A stretch of 64,000 bases of DNA from Trema orientale (GCA_002914845.1 JXTC01000180.1:202980-266979), one strand, 5' to 3'. Positions 12,098-24,448 are shown, counted from the stretch's first letter. Numbers and translations: made by a program. Notes: generated from the sequence alone by a model not told the origin.

Positions 12098-15000
12098 ATA
12101 GCGTGCGTCCTTATACAATAGCTAGCATCTTGCATGCACGTCGGTTAGTTAATTTCTTTTATTATGGGTGAACTATTCATTTGGATTATGTACATTAATA
12201 TTTGTGCATGATTATTTTATATATGTATTTGTCATAAGATAAGTGTCCTACGTCTTTGCAAAATATATATAATTACCAAAAAAAAAAAGGGAAAGGCCTC
12301 TCTAATTAGGAAATTACCTGTAATATTTACGTCGAGTTCTTCTAACTATATAACAAATTATAGACTTAAGAGTAGGGCATATATATTACTTAATGGATAA
12401 TAGCAACATAGTAATCACTACTTGATGCATAGAATATTTTATAATTAATTACAGGCTAGTTAATACTCGATTCTCTCGTCTATAATTGCATTGATCTTTT
12501 ACTCTCTCTTTTTCCCTTTCGTATCCTCATTTCAATGATCTTTCTTACTTTTTTTTTTCATTTGATTTGTTCAGTTTATACCCTTGTTTTATGTTTTGAA
12601 TCATTACTCGTTTGACATGTTATAAAGAGTTTCTTTTCTTTTTCTTTTTTTTTTTTTTTTTGGGAAGATTGTATAAAGAGTTCTGAGATATATGTATACA
12701 CAGTTTTTTCTTTTTAAGGGAAAAAATATATTTTTCTTTTTATTATCAATGCTTACCGAGATAACATGGCTTTTAAATTTTTCGCAAACATATGCCTTAA
12801 TGGTAAGACATATATGGATACCAAACTTGCAAACAATCAATTAATTCTATGTTATTTTTATCATCATTTTGTTTTTTAGAAAAATGAATTTTAGATGAAT
12901 ATCATAAAAAATTCGGGACAATATAGAAAAACGTTCGTCCCTAAATATTTATTTCTTTTTTTAAATTTTTTTTGGCAAGTAGTTCTAAGTTTATCTCGGG
13001 TTTAAATGTACTCTCATTAACAGGATATAGATTTATAATAATTAAATTTAAATAAAGAAAACCTTTGTAACTAATTATTATGAGTAGAGAATAAAAATAT
13101 TCCATAGCTCATTATTAATGCTTGCATTATGTACTATATATGCTTAATATTAAGAATTTCTTTAGAAGTTTCAGTAAGTCTTCAAAATTTGTTTTTAATT
13201 TTTATTTTTTCAAGTAAGCTATATAAGATATTTCGCAGATATTAATTACTCATGATTGGATACAGGTAGAATCTTCGACGGAGATGACAGGATCACAGGG
13301 TTCTACCCCTGTAACGGAGACCACAGCCACATCAGTGCAAAGTAGTACTGTTCAAAGTGTGACACAGGAGACTACTGTGTCCCCCGTCATTAACTTTGAA
13401 TGGCCCTCATGTTTGCAACCATGTTTGCTTAAGAAAATTGCCGTGAAGGTCGCGCTTTTATTATTATTATTATTATTATTATTAGTACTATTTTTATGGG
13501 AATTTGGTTCTTTCTCTTTTCTTTTCTGTTTCTTTTCCACGGAGTATGTTTCTAAATTAGGAAATATATAGGTCACTTTCAAGGATCGAATGTACCGTTT
13601 AAAAAAGTATCATTACTGTTGTTTTCATTTTAATGAAATACGTGGTTTATTTTATTTCGTGTTTGAGGGGGAAGAAAGAAAAAGGTACTTATGGTTGCAA
13701 AATAGATAGAGACATAGTATCGTCTGAGAGGATACTGTCATGATCAACAATAATATATGCTCTTTCTTGTTTCTTTTAAATAAGTTAGTACTTGTATGAG
13801 TTAATTCTCTCCCTCGCAATTTTTTTTTTTAATATAGGGTTTATATTTTATATTTTATTTTAGAATAATCCCAAAAGCACCCCACTATTATGGCAAAATA
13901 CCACATTTAATAACCCCTCCATTTTTCAAAACATGAAAAAGGTATAACTTGTCAAATTTCTAATGTGAAATAACCCTTAAATTTGTTTTAAATATACTCA
14001 CAAACACTCCTATATTATATAATTATTTTTTATTTTAAAAATCACACTTTCTTTTCTTTTTTCTTTCTAAATTATAAAAAAAATAAGGAAACATCTTAAA
14101 AAATGAAGTTTTGATGATGTGTTTATATGGAAATTTTTTTAATATTTCCCAAGAGTTATTTTGGATTTTAGTATTCTAACGGCATTAATATCATTTAAAA
14201 AATAAACTAGTAAAAAATTTGACTAGAAAAATACATAGGTTATACTTTTTTTTTATTTTTTGTGAAATAGATGAGTACTTGTGGATTTTTTTGATAATAG
14301 ATGGTTTTTTTATGGTATTTAGCTATATTTTGAGATTTTTACTTTTTTGCATTTTCTTAGTTTCACTACTTATATGTGGATTCCATTATAGTTTATTGTA
14401 CTATTAAAATATTAAAAATTATTCTCATAATCAACAATACTCAAACAATCTTTTCCTTTCTTAATTACTAATAATGTTTTTTTCCCTCTAAATATGTCAC
14501 GATTTATTAAAAAAAAAAAAAGGACAAATTCTCTGATTTCACACATGAAACTGATCTCTAAATATATATATATATTTCTAATGTTGTAACAATAACGCTT
14601 AAATTATTTCAGATGATGTCCTGCAACAGTCAATATGATCCGATCGTTGCACACCAAATAACCGAATCAATTTTTAGGGAAATATCGACCTATTCGTGGG
14701 AGGCAAAGGCAGTGTTGGCTCTAGGCGCTTTCGCCATGGAATTCGGACATTTCAGCTATCTACAATACCAAATTCGTCAATCCATCACCGATATAGCGTT
14801 CTTAAAATCATTGGGAACTCTCAGAAACATGACTAGTTCTGTCTTCACCGACTCGCCATACACTCAACTTATTCAGATTCAAAAGATTATCGGGATGACA
14901 ATGGAAGTGATGGACATATATTTTCAGCTGACTGAAAATAGTGGTCCAAATATTATAGCCACAATCCAACAAACATTGCCAATCAAATTGGAACTTGTCT

Positions 15001-17259
15001 GTTATTGGATTACTCTAACTGTTGTAGCTTGCGCCACTCAGCTCAATACGCTTACATGTTGTCCGTAAGTAATGATTATTAATTTCTCATTATTTTTTCC
15101 CCTATTACGTACTACATATAAATTAATCAAAATAAATATTAATGTCGCACTTTCTCGATTTTTCAAAAATATTTGATTTCACCCACAGGTGCGAATTAAA
15201 GCTAGATTATTTGGAGCCCTATACTGTAAAAATCCAAAGCATTCATGAGACGCTAGGTCAGCCCAATCTTATTATATATTTATTTATCTTTTTCTCATGT
15301 ATTTAAGTATATATTGGAATTTTTAACTATGCAGCCTGAGCTTATGTTCGACATTTATTGATTGCAGTGGCGGCCAACCGCTATTCGATGTTCTGCAATA
15401 AACTTCCAGATATTACTGACGTCGTGGAGCTTCTAAAAGCAATGTTTTCTACTCAGAATAATGAGTCCCCGCTCTTGGCTTGTCCTGCCCAAGACCCGGT
15501 TTGTCTATACAAAAATATTATTTAATTATTTAGCACATCTATCAATCACTCACGTAAAATTAGTCTGTATGTAGAGTTTTATCTTTTGTATAAATGCGAT
15601 AATATTAATCACCCACACATAACTCATCATAAGGGCATATTTCTTGCTATTATAAGAAGAATTGAATAATTGCAAATTTTCAAACAGGTCAAATTCGAGG
15701 ATCTAAGCAAGAACAAGGTCCTCTTGTTGATTTCTGGCTTGAACATCCCTGGTCCTGATATTGATCGTATTAAGACACATTATAACATAATAGAGCAAGG
15801 AAGCACTCAAGCTTGGAAGATCGTGTGGGTCCCAATTGTTGATCAGTGCAATTCTCAAGTTCTTGAAGAATTTCACGCTGTGCGGTCAAAGATGCAATGG
15901 TGGGCCATAGATGCGAAAATTGTAGCACAAACGGTAGGGATCAGGTACATCAAAGATCAGCAGTGGGATTACGATGGCAAGACTACCTTAGTAGTTTTGA
16001 ATGAGCGGGGGCAGGTGGAGAACCTTGATGCCTTCCCACTCCTGAGTTGTGTGCCACCGGAGGCCATTGTTCCTGGCCCAATAATTGATTTTAAGAAGGA
16101 AGAGGAAATGCTACAGCAAGTTTGGCTCAAGGCTGTTGTGGCTAACATGGGTGTTGACCATTATGTAAAACAGGTACGTCAATTTATTTAACATTTCACA
16201 GCTAACTATACGTGTTTTCTTTGATTTTGAACAAGTGCAACTGAAAAAAAAAAAGCCAAAAGACTCAAGGGCATCTTAGTTTTAACTAAGTTGGCACCTA
16301 CTAAGAGTAATTCGTTAAAGACCTTTCACATTGACTGGGAAAAAAAAAAAAAAAAAAAGAGAGAAGAAGCCATTATCAACAATCAAACGACCAAAACGTG
16401 CAGTACTACTTTAAACCTGTAAAAAGGTATACACATATTATAATATTTTTCATTGGTGAAACAGATGGAAAACACAGAGAAGTACACGTTCTTCTACGGA
16501 GGCACAGATCAGATGATCCAAGAGTTCGTAACCATAGTGACAAGTCTTTCATCGAGCGCCATGACCTCTGCCGGAATTTCAATCGAGAAGCACTGTGTTA
16601 ATGAACAGTCCACACAATTCTGGAATGGCGTACAACACATTTATATGCGCGCGGAGTATAAGAAGATGGTAACTCTAACAACAGAAATACAAAGGCTACT
16701 CTCCTGCAAAAATATGGAGGGATGGGTTCTGCTTTGCCAAGGGTCACGTGTGGTGGTTGTCACTCACGTGACAAGAATGGTTCATGTGCTGACTGGGTTG
16801 ATCTCCATCCACAACCAAATTCAGAAGACTAATTTCACACAGATTATTAGGCATTTCTACGATGAAGTCATTAGGAATCATGGTCCACCTCCATGCGTCT
16901 TTGAGATCCCATGTATTGGTGGTGGAAGAAAGATAGAACAAAAGCCATGCCACGACTGTCCCTGTGGTATGCGGATCAGAATCATCTACGAGTGTGCCCA
17001 CGAAACGTTTACCACTCTTGTACAAAATCATCGGGTGATTTACAGTAATACAACTACCACTTCTGTGGATGGATATAACCAGCAGGTGATCAGTGACGCT
17101 AATTCATCTATGTTTAAAATTCCGGGGTTCATGAACACACCTTCTACGATACTTCAACGCAATAATATTCCTGGGAATATGAACGCCTCTCATGTGGTTG
17201 CGAGTACTAAGATGATGAACAATTCTTCTTTGGTTGCAAATCATCAGGTGATGGGATGA
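11422..17259 (+). CDS. SEO: Sieve element occlusion (SEO) protein, seven exons
   Basis: Phloem structural protein family; forisomes and P-protein filaments of sieve elements are built from these and plug wounded sieve tubes. Proposed exons: 11422-12051, 13266-13448, 14613-15064, 15189-15256, 15368-15498, 15688-16173, 16465-17259. All boundaries are GT-AG and frames join, giving 914 residues. Residues about 272-488 form the SEO N-terminal domain (IVAHQITESIFREISTYSWE, AKAVLALGAFAMEFGHF). Residues about 489-800 form the SEO C-terminal thioredoxin-like region (KNKVLLLISGLNIP, WKIVWVPIVDQ). A Cys cluster, CHDCPCGMRIRIIYEC, lies near 811-826 where the family has its conserved CxxC-type end. Exons 1-2 (residues 1-271) are an extra Pro/Thr/Ser-rich region, and there is a further 80-residue Asn-rich tail; the family is usually about 650-800 residues. 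The ATG chosen is the first one in frame. An AATAAA lies at 17333. The short exon boundaries are the least certain part. Confidence 0.9.
12052..12110. repeat. (TA)n-(TG)n microsatellite in SEO intron 1
   Basis: A TA run followed by a TG run begins at the second base of the 5' splice site of exon 1 (donor GTATATATA). Confidence 0.95.
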
Positions 17260-17888
17260 GTCTAAGTCCTTATAGTATTATAAGTGTGTGTGCGCTATTT
17301 AAAATGTTGTGGTTCTAAATTCGTGTGGATTTAAATAAAATCAAGGGCATATCATGACTTGTGCCTTTGTGAGTTTGCTTTTGCGGAGGTTTGCTTCTTT
17401 CGAGTCTCAGAAGCGTTTAATTAATTGTCATTTCATTTGTAATTCGATGCTTTCTAGTGTCGTACGTTCTTGTACTGTATTTTGACATTTTAGCAGCAAC
17501 AATAAAGAGCATGCATGTCGCTTGCTTGGTTTTGCTCTAAACTATTTAAAACCATTTCATGATCCTTATCTATGGCTAGCATCAGTATTTCTTTTTTTTT
17601 TTTCAAAAAAAAAAAAAATTACTTTACTATTGCCCATGATACCTCCAAAAAAGAAAACACTTTCTTTATAGGTAAGAGAGGAAAGCTCTTATCTGTTTTC
17701 TTTCACAACTACTCTGATCAGGAAAGCTCTTATAATACGTACGATAACAATAAAATTGATGATCTAATAATTGGCCTTAATTTGTTTAAATATTGCTTAA
17801 TTAATTAGACACATGCCATGCAGTAATAGCTGACTGACGAGCAACTGAACTGCACCTCTCTAATTTCCAGGGTTTTTTCTTCGATGCT
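17260..17888. other. 3' flank of SEO, no gene seen
   Basis: Contains two candidate polyadenylation signals (AATAAA at about 17333, AATAAAG at about 17502), then AT-rich sequence. Confidence 0.5.
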
Positions 17889-18614
17889 TTGATGCAATTC
17901 CTTTCTGATGCTCTAAACAAAAACGATTTCGAACTTTGGTGTATCATTGCTTGGAGCCTGTGGATGGACTACAATAAAAATATAGCTGTTCACGGTTGGT
18001 ACTGCGAAAATCCGGAGCTAATCCTTGAAGGTGCGACTCTTTGGTTGGAGGAATTCCAACGCCTTCGAGCCCGAGAAGAATTGGAAAACCAAGAAACCCC
18101 GGTTTTGAAGCGTTGGATCCCACCTAGGAGAGGCCAACTAAAAATGAATGTCGATGCTGCCACAACTCCGGCGTTGGGCTTCATCGGTGTTGGGGCCGTC
18201 ATTAGAGATGAGTTTGGTGTTATTCATGGCGCTTTTTCAAGAAGGATTCAGGGAAATTTTGGAGCTTATTTGGCAGAATGTTCAGCTTTGAGGGAAGGGT
18301 TGTCTTTTGCAGAAAAAAACGGTATTGTCATCTCAACAGTGGAAACTGACTCAAGAAATGTGGTGGCTGCAGTTCGTGTTCATAACTATCTCGCCCTTGA
18401 AATTCCTATTCTTTCTGATGTTTGTAGTTTGTTATTCCAACTTGGTAATGTTAGCTGCATTTTTATTTCTCGTCAGGCAAATAATGTAGCTCATAACTTA
18501 GCTCGTCTTGCTTTATCAACGCTTGTTGATATATCTTGGTTTGGTAAAACCCCCGAGTGTCTGTCGAAGTTTGTACTTGATGCTATTGATGATGATATTG
18601 TTACTGGGTGTTGA
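17889..18614 (+). CDS. RNase H-like protein of LINE origin (RVT_3 type)
   Basis: An uninterrupted 241-residue frame. Residues about 78-220 form a plant RNase H-like domain. The expected acidic residues are present: Asp in KMNVDAA, Glu in LAECSALREGL and Asp in VETDSRNVV, and it ends with the signature NNVAHNLARLAL. The N-terminal part (ELWCIIAWSLWMDYNK) resembles the linker that follows the zinc-binding tail of plant LINE ORF2. It is most likely the 3' end of a 5'-truncated L1-type LINE, less likely a domesticated stand-alone gene. No poly-A tail was found directly after the stop. It begins about 600 bp after the SEO stop codon. That the catalytic residues are intact and there is no stop suggests a fairly young insertion or continued use. 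Confidence 0.7.
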   Translation: MMQFLSDALNKNDFELWCIIAWSLWMDYNKNIAVHGWYCENPELILEGATLWLEEFQRLRAREELENQETPVLKRWIPPRRGQLKMNVDAATTPALGFIGVGAVIRDEFGVIHGAFSRRIQGNFGAYLAECSALREGLSFAEKNGIVISTVETDSRNVVAAVRVHNYLALEIPILSDVCSLLFQLGNVSCIFISRQANNVAHNLARLALSTLVDISWFGKTPECLSKFVLDAIDDDIVTGC

Positions 18615-18647
18615 TAAATAAAAGTTTTCTAAGAGTTCTATTGCCTT

Positions 18648-19190
18648 TGTTGCGGAAGCGTACTCACACATAATCACTAAATATTGTCTAAGATGTCAAA
18701 GAAAAAGAAAATAAAGAACAAAAAAATAAACAAATTTAACAATTGGTTCAACTATAAAGTATAGCATCCGTATTACTTCACTATATCAAGGAAATCATAC
18801 AAGTGTTTATCACTCTCATCAAATCTTTCAAGCCTTTCTTACTGATTTGTTCCCCACTCTTCAAAAGTTCACTTTACTATTGACTCCTACAGATATATTT
18901 ATAGACCTATGAACTAGAACTAGAATCCCAATCAAACTAGAAATATTCTATAGACTAAATAACAATCATAAATGTACTAGAACTCTAATATAATGAAACA
19001 ATGATTTTATAAATATAGGACCCCCAGAAAGAGTTTAACATTACAAACATATATGTGACTCCTACTAGGATAATGAATCTTATGCAGAACAAGTTCCCCT
19101 TTGAATAAAAGAAAAATAAAAGGGTATCGATAATATGAAGTATGTATTTTGGCACATTTTTAATTTTATCAGGTTTTTTATCATGACCCA
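18648..19190 (-). mobile_element. LTR-like sequence (minus orientation), borders uncertain
   Basis: On the minus strand a TATA box, GGTCTATAAATATATC, lies at about 18893-18908. The sequence ends in CGCTTCCGCAACA at 18648-18660, like the inner end of many plant Copia LTRs. No matching target duplication was found, and the outer end is a guess. Confidence 0.35.
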
Positions 19191-20996
19191 AACTCTAAGC
19201 CGCCGGCAAAAAGAGAATTTTACAAGTGAAAATTCATAAATTACTTTAGAAAAATTTAGAAATTTTAATTTTTTAGAAAAACGACAACTAGCTTCGAAAC
19301 GACATCTTTTATAAAAATTTGTAAAAATAATCCAAAATATAAATTCTCATATTTTTGTGATCACTACTAGACATATATTGATAATATATGTTATAAAATA
19401 TGTCAAAATATTATCATCATTGTCACTAGCTAGACATAATAATTATATATACCAAGTCCATAATATGAGCCATAGAATGTTATTACAAATCCAAGATGGT
19501 CAAAATAAAAGTCTCCAGGAAATTATCAACAACTTTGAATAATCACAAGGCTTACTCTACTCACTCTATTGTTGGACTACCCAAGTCACATTATATGCCA
19601 CTTGAGAGGGAAAAAGATATATAAGGGTAAGTATACGAATGCTCAATAGGAACTCAATTACATTTTTGGATGGATACAATTTTTCAAATCTGCATGGTTC
19701 GTACTTTTTTTTTAAAATCTATTTATAAAATCAAGTTCTTAAATGTTATCAGAAGTACTTATGTTCAAAACACATATTCAAAACAAATCTAAAATCCACA
19801 TCATTATACATACCATAAATCAACCATAAATATGAGTGAGCTCTTATTCTTCAATCACAGCATTATAATATCCCTTTTACTATAGGTACCCAATATCCTG
19901 ATATTATCCAGGAGTATCTAGTGCTATAGTAATTCGCTAGTGATCTAAACTACCCAAGTCAAAATTAGGTCTTTTTAAGGTTAATATGAGAGACGATCGA
20001 CCGTCAAGAAATGCAGTAACTCACTAGTGATCTAAACTACCCGAGTCGAAATCGGGTCTTCTTCAGGTTAGTCAGGATACGATCGACCGTCGAGAAATGA
20101 TGAGAGAAAAAGAGAGAGAGATGGAGTTGATCAGGGATTCGGGGGTAAAGGTTGCTCCTTTCTCGGTTTGCTCAGTTGTAAACAAAGAGAAAGAGGGAGA
20201 TGGACTTGATAAGATAAGAGAGAGTGTGAGAGATGGATCGGGTATTTTTCTAGGTCAAAGTTAGGTTACTCTAATATCATACCCCTCACATTTTGCAACT
20301 TAAGCCCTATCAATCAAAACCATTGAATCAATATCGAATTGTTGAGGCTACGTGGCCTTAAATATGGCTATATTATGGTAGCCTACTATAAACATGGTCT
20401 TCTATATTATTAAAATTGTTAATGCATACGTTTTTTGAATTTACGTTAATTTGTAAATGGAAACTGCTATTCAACCTGAGTGTGATATACATAACGAGCC
20501 ATTTATCTTCCTAATGTGGGGCCACATGTCCAACTGGCCACATAGATTCCTGTAGGGGAAAAAAAAGCTCGTTCTTAACTATATTCTTCTTCATCTTTCA
20601 GAAAAACGGTTCCCCACCATTAAAAACAAAAATAAGGGTTCAACTTTCAAGAATTATTTGTTCTTCGAATTTTTTGCAGAGATATTTCGCCTGAAATTTG
20701 GAAGAAGTTCTATTAGAGAAAAGCAAAAATAATAGAAAAATAGTTTTCACCAGGTGGCCATTGGACCAATAACCTATTTTCTGAATTATAATCTCTATAT
20801 TTTTGTACAAACAAACGGCAGATCTTTAGCAATTGAGATTTAGGTGAGTCCTCAAGTATGAGATATTATACAAAAAATCCACCATCAACATTCTAAACAA
20901 CATATACGGCAATTAATCAAAATTTGTCTGATGAAGAGACAAATCTAATGGGTAGCAGGCTCTAAAAGCTTCTCTATTGACAAACCCAAACCTAAC
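19191..20996. other. Intergenic with one tandem duplication, no gene seen
   Basis: Apart from the 87-bp duplication at 19929-20102 and GA-rich patches at about 20100-20240, I see no gene and no certain element borders. Confidence 0.45.
19929..20102 (+). repeat. Two tandem copies of an 87-bp unit
   Basis: Units at 19929-20015 and 20016-20102. Both contain CTAGTGATCTAAACTACCC and GATCGACCGTC; they differ at about 15 positions. Confidence 0.85.
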
Positions 20997-21707
20997 TGTT
21001 ATAGAATTTATTGAACGCAAGTACACGTTATCAAATAAGTAGTATAGAGTAATAGAGTATCGTCCATAGAGACTTGTATTTTCAATTATCAAATTATACT
21101 AATTTCGAATTTTATTTTGAACAACCGTAAATGTGACAATTGAAGAGAGAAAAAGAAATTAAATAAATAAAATCAAGCTTATAAATAACTCAAGAAAACT
21201 TCCAATGATTAAAAACCTAAGGTTTTGATTTTACCTAGATTAATCTGTATAAACATATTAATTCAACCAATTTATATTCATTCCCTATGCTAATAGTGAA
21301 TCTCTCTAATTTTTTTATCAATCTTTCTTAAGAATTAGTATACATATTTTAATAGATAAGTTCCAACTATTGGTTATTATTTACAAAAGATATGACAAAA
21401 TCAAAGATGAGCGGAAGTAAGGAAAAACAAAAAATTTTCTGGATTATAGTTTTTCATAAAATCTTTTAGGATCTTTGTCATAATCTAAATACATGCAAGA
21501 GATTATATATTTCAACCAGTGAGTCTTCATTCCTATACAACAAACTTTTGACTACAGAAGTAAATAGGCATCTTGATCTTGATCAACCTTCAAATAAGAA
21601 TCTAAAAACTCCAATGGCCTCCAATGGTGGTTCCAAAAATTGCTCTCTCTCACTTTTCTCTCAGGTTTCTAAAGTAGCCGTCTATTGGGCTATTTCTAAC
21701 ACACAAT
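20997..21707 (-). mobile_element. Partial LTR of a Gypsy-like element (minus orientation)
   Basis: The plus-strand start TGTTATAGAATTTATTGAAC, then CGCAAGTACACG and GAGTATCGTCCATAGAGAC, has the same layout as the inner ends of the LTRs at 21708 and 35664. It appears cut off where the next LTR starts at 21708. A fossil fragment; no target duplication was found. Confidence 0.45.
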
Positions 21708-23247
21708 TGCAAGTATACGGGTCGCAATAAGTAACATAGATAGTAAGAGAATATCGTTTTCACGGAGAGTACTTGATTGAATTACTAATTACTAACCGAA
21801 ACTAGTTTCCAATTTATCCAAATAATAATAATTAGTAGTTTTACGTAGGAATTAAAATGTAAAATGACAATATAAAATGCAAGAATTGAAATAGAAACTC
21901 AGCAACAAAGTTGATTCTAAAAGCAATGATAAGGAACCTAGGAACCCTCTAACTCCTCCAACTACTAGTTTTTCCTCATGGTTCAATTATCCATTTAGAG
22001 TTGACGACCGAGAATTCAAATGTATTAACAAACTCATTTCTAAGACATAACTGAACATGTCTAGACAAGCTAATATATTACTCCTAATATAAATTAACTA
22101 GATTCATTAAGTTTGGTAATTCTCACACAAAGGTTGCACAAATTATATAGGTATATTCCTATCCTATGCAAATTCACCCCACATTAGGTGATCTTATGTT
22201 GTTCTACCTATCTCCAAACCTAAATTCCCTTCTCAAGTTCATATAGATTTCACAGCACAACTCTATTTAATGGCTAAGAAAAAAGATGCAATAAGCTCAA
22301 GATAGAACAATCAACTCAATAATGGATATCAAGAATAATTAAGGAAAACAAAGTAATTGGATTACATTAGAGGTTCAATTACCTCCCTAGAAATTAAGTT
22401 TAGTTAATATTCATATAAAATGAACCACAACAATTATAACAAGAATAATACATATTCATTTGCAGAAAATAAAAGAGAAAGACAAGAGCAAGAGGAAAGA
22501 AAAACTCTTTTGAAGCTTTCAATCTGATTTCCACTTCTTGAATCCTCTTTTTGATGTTGTTTTCTTCCTTGGCATAGCTCTAGAATCTTTTGGCTGCTAG
22601 GGCATTCGACTCCCCTTCAGATGAGTAAAAGAGGAGTTAAATAGACGAGGTTCACGAACCAAACCTGGGATTTCTGCGACCTGTTCTCCACTTTTTGACA
22701 CTGCAGCACCAAAACTGGCAGAAAGATGGCACTACAGTGCCAAATAGTGGTGCTGGAGTGCCACGGGCTTGAGGTCGTGGTGCCACATTTTTGGGGCTAC
22801 AGCCCCACAGTTTTAGGCTTGCAGCCTCAAGATTTTGGCACTGCAGCCCCATGATCTTGGAGCTGTAGTGCCACACTTTTAGGGTTGCAACCCCACGGTT
22901 TTAGGGCTGTGGCGCCACATTTTTGGGGCTGCAACCTCATGGCTTTGACGCTGTAGCCCCATGATTTTGGAGTTGTGGCGCCAATTTTTCCTGCATTATG
23001 GCATCAAACTTGCGTCTAATCTTCACTTTGAGAGCTCTTTTGCTGGTGTCCTCTCATTACTATGCAAGTCTCTCACCTAAACGCCTTGATGTACCTCTAA
23101 TTTATCTCCGAAAAATAACATTCTTTGCCCAACAATGTCTCACCTGAAATATGCATCAAAAACAATAAAACAAGTAAAAAGATCTTAAAGACGAGTAATT
23201 CTTAAGCTCAAAAGGATAGTAAAGATAAGTGTAAAATATACTTATCA
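21708..23247 (-). mobile_element. LTR of a Gypsy-type (Tat/Athila-like) element, 1,540 bp
   Basis: Read on the minus strand it starts TGATAAGTATATTTTACAC and ends in a TACTTGCA stretch at 21708. Just outside its start, on the same strand, is a purine-rich tract, AAGTTTGGAGAAATT (23248-23262). Before that comes a GAGGACAAAC-like motif, the usual context of the polypurine tract in Tat/Athila elements. This makes it a 3' LTR with only a little internal sequence left. Its length is nearly identical to the solo LTR at 35664. It contains the hairpin minisatellite at 22690-22992. Broken: most of the body is missing. Confidence 0.65.
22690..22992. repeat. Minisatellite of hairpin units, about 22-24 bp each
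   Basis: Around a dozen imperfect units of the form TTTTGGGGCTGCAGCCCCAC, each nearly self-complementary. They stand out by their high GC in an AT-rich LTR. Confidence 0.9.
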
Positions 23248-23340
23248 AATTTCTCCAAACTTAAGCAAAAGTTTGTCCTCGAGCTAAAACAAAAGAGAAA
23301 ACAAACAAGAATTAACTAGAATTAGGCAAAAGCTTGTCCT
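23248..23340 (-). mobile_element. Remaining 3' internal sequence and polypurine tract of the Gypsy-like element
   Basis: Contains the polypurine tract and two copies of a GCAAAAGYTTGTCCTCRAGC motif (plus strand, about 23264-23283 and 23326-23345). Copia gag sequence starts at once beyond it. Confidence 0.5.
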
Positions 23341-24448
23341 CAAGCTTGTCCTTGAAATTAGGCTTTTTCTTTTTCTTTTCTTCTTGGGCTTGCAGGGAAT
23401 CTAAGAATTGTTCTATCATCATCGCTTCCAAATCTTTGATTTTTCCAATGACAGTAACAATATTCTCGAACTTTGGATCTAACGATCGGAGAATCTTTTC
23501 CATGATCGTAATATTTTTTAATTTCTCACCATTTCTTTTCATTTGATTGGAAATGGCTAAAACTCTAGAAATGTAGTCAGAAACTAGCTTAGTATCTGTC
23601 ATGCGTAACGAATTAAACTCTCTTTGTAGAGTTTGAAGACAAACTTTTTAACTTTATCCTCCCTTGAAAGAGACTTCAAGTTTTTCCTATACTTTCTTGG
23701 CAGATATTGGACTTGAGATTTTCTCAAACTTATCGTCATCTAAGGCTTGGTAGATGAGGAAAAGCGCTTTTTTACCTTTCTTTCTTGAATTTTTAAGCTA
23801 TCCTTTTGTGTTGAGGATAATGCAGCCTCATCTCTTGGCTCTTCGCAACCTTTCTCCACTATCTCCCAAACATCATGTGCTCCAAGAAATACATTCATTT
23901 TGATAGTCCAATTATCAAAGTTGTTACCCTTAAGTGGTGGAACTTGAAGAGATGATAAATTGCCAGTAGCCATAGCTCTTAATAGATTGAGATTTTGGCA
24001 ATTTCTACTATACAGAAGGATCCGGAACGTCAAAAAACCTTAAGATTGACTGGTATATCAACTTGGTCAAAGTCAATTTTCTTGGTCAACAGCTGAATCA
24101 ACGGTTGGTCAATGGCTTAGACGGCTCAGTCAAATGATCTAACGGCTCGATCAATAGGCTTGGCAGCTCGGCTCAGATTCAGCTCAACTCGGTAAGCTGA
24201 CTCAGTTTCTGACAGAAAACTTCTAGCGACTTGTACAAACTCGTTTAGACTCCGATTGGGCTAATTTTCGTGGCAGCATGTTCGTCTCGTTGAGTTTTCG
24301 ATTTGATATACAATAGTTATAGGTTAGGAACAAATTTCTCACACTCTCAATCTTAAGAAATATTTTTCTGATATGTAAGATCAGTCAAAGTTGCAGAGCA
24401 TACTTAGAATTTCAAGAGATCTCTCATAACCTCACTCTGATACTACTT
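23341..24448 (-). mobile_element. Copia gag fragment with primer-binding site
   Basis: On the minus strand, gag of the UBN2 type is visible in two stretches. The first (about 23740-23975) has LKGNNFDNWTIKMNVFLGAH and VWEIVEKG. The second (about 23312-23602) has VSDYISRVLAISNQMK and IMEKILRSLDPKFENIVTVI. Upstream, TATCAGAGTGAGG (24431-24443) is a typical primer-binding site next to the LTR at 24449. Only gag is left, so the element is broken; protease, integrase and reverse transcriptase are absent. Confidence 0.75.
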
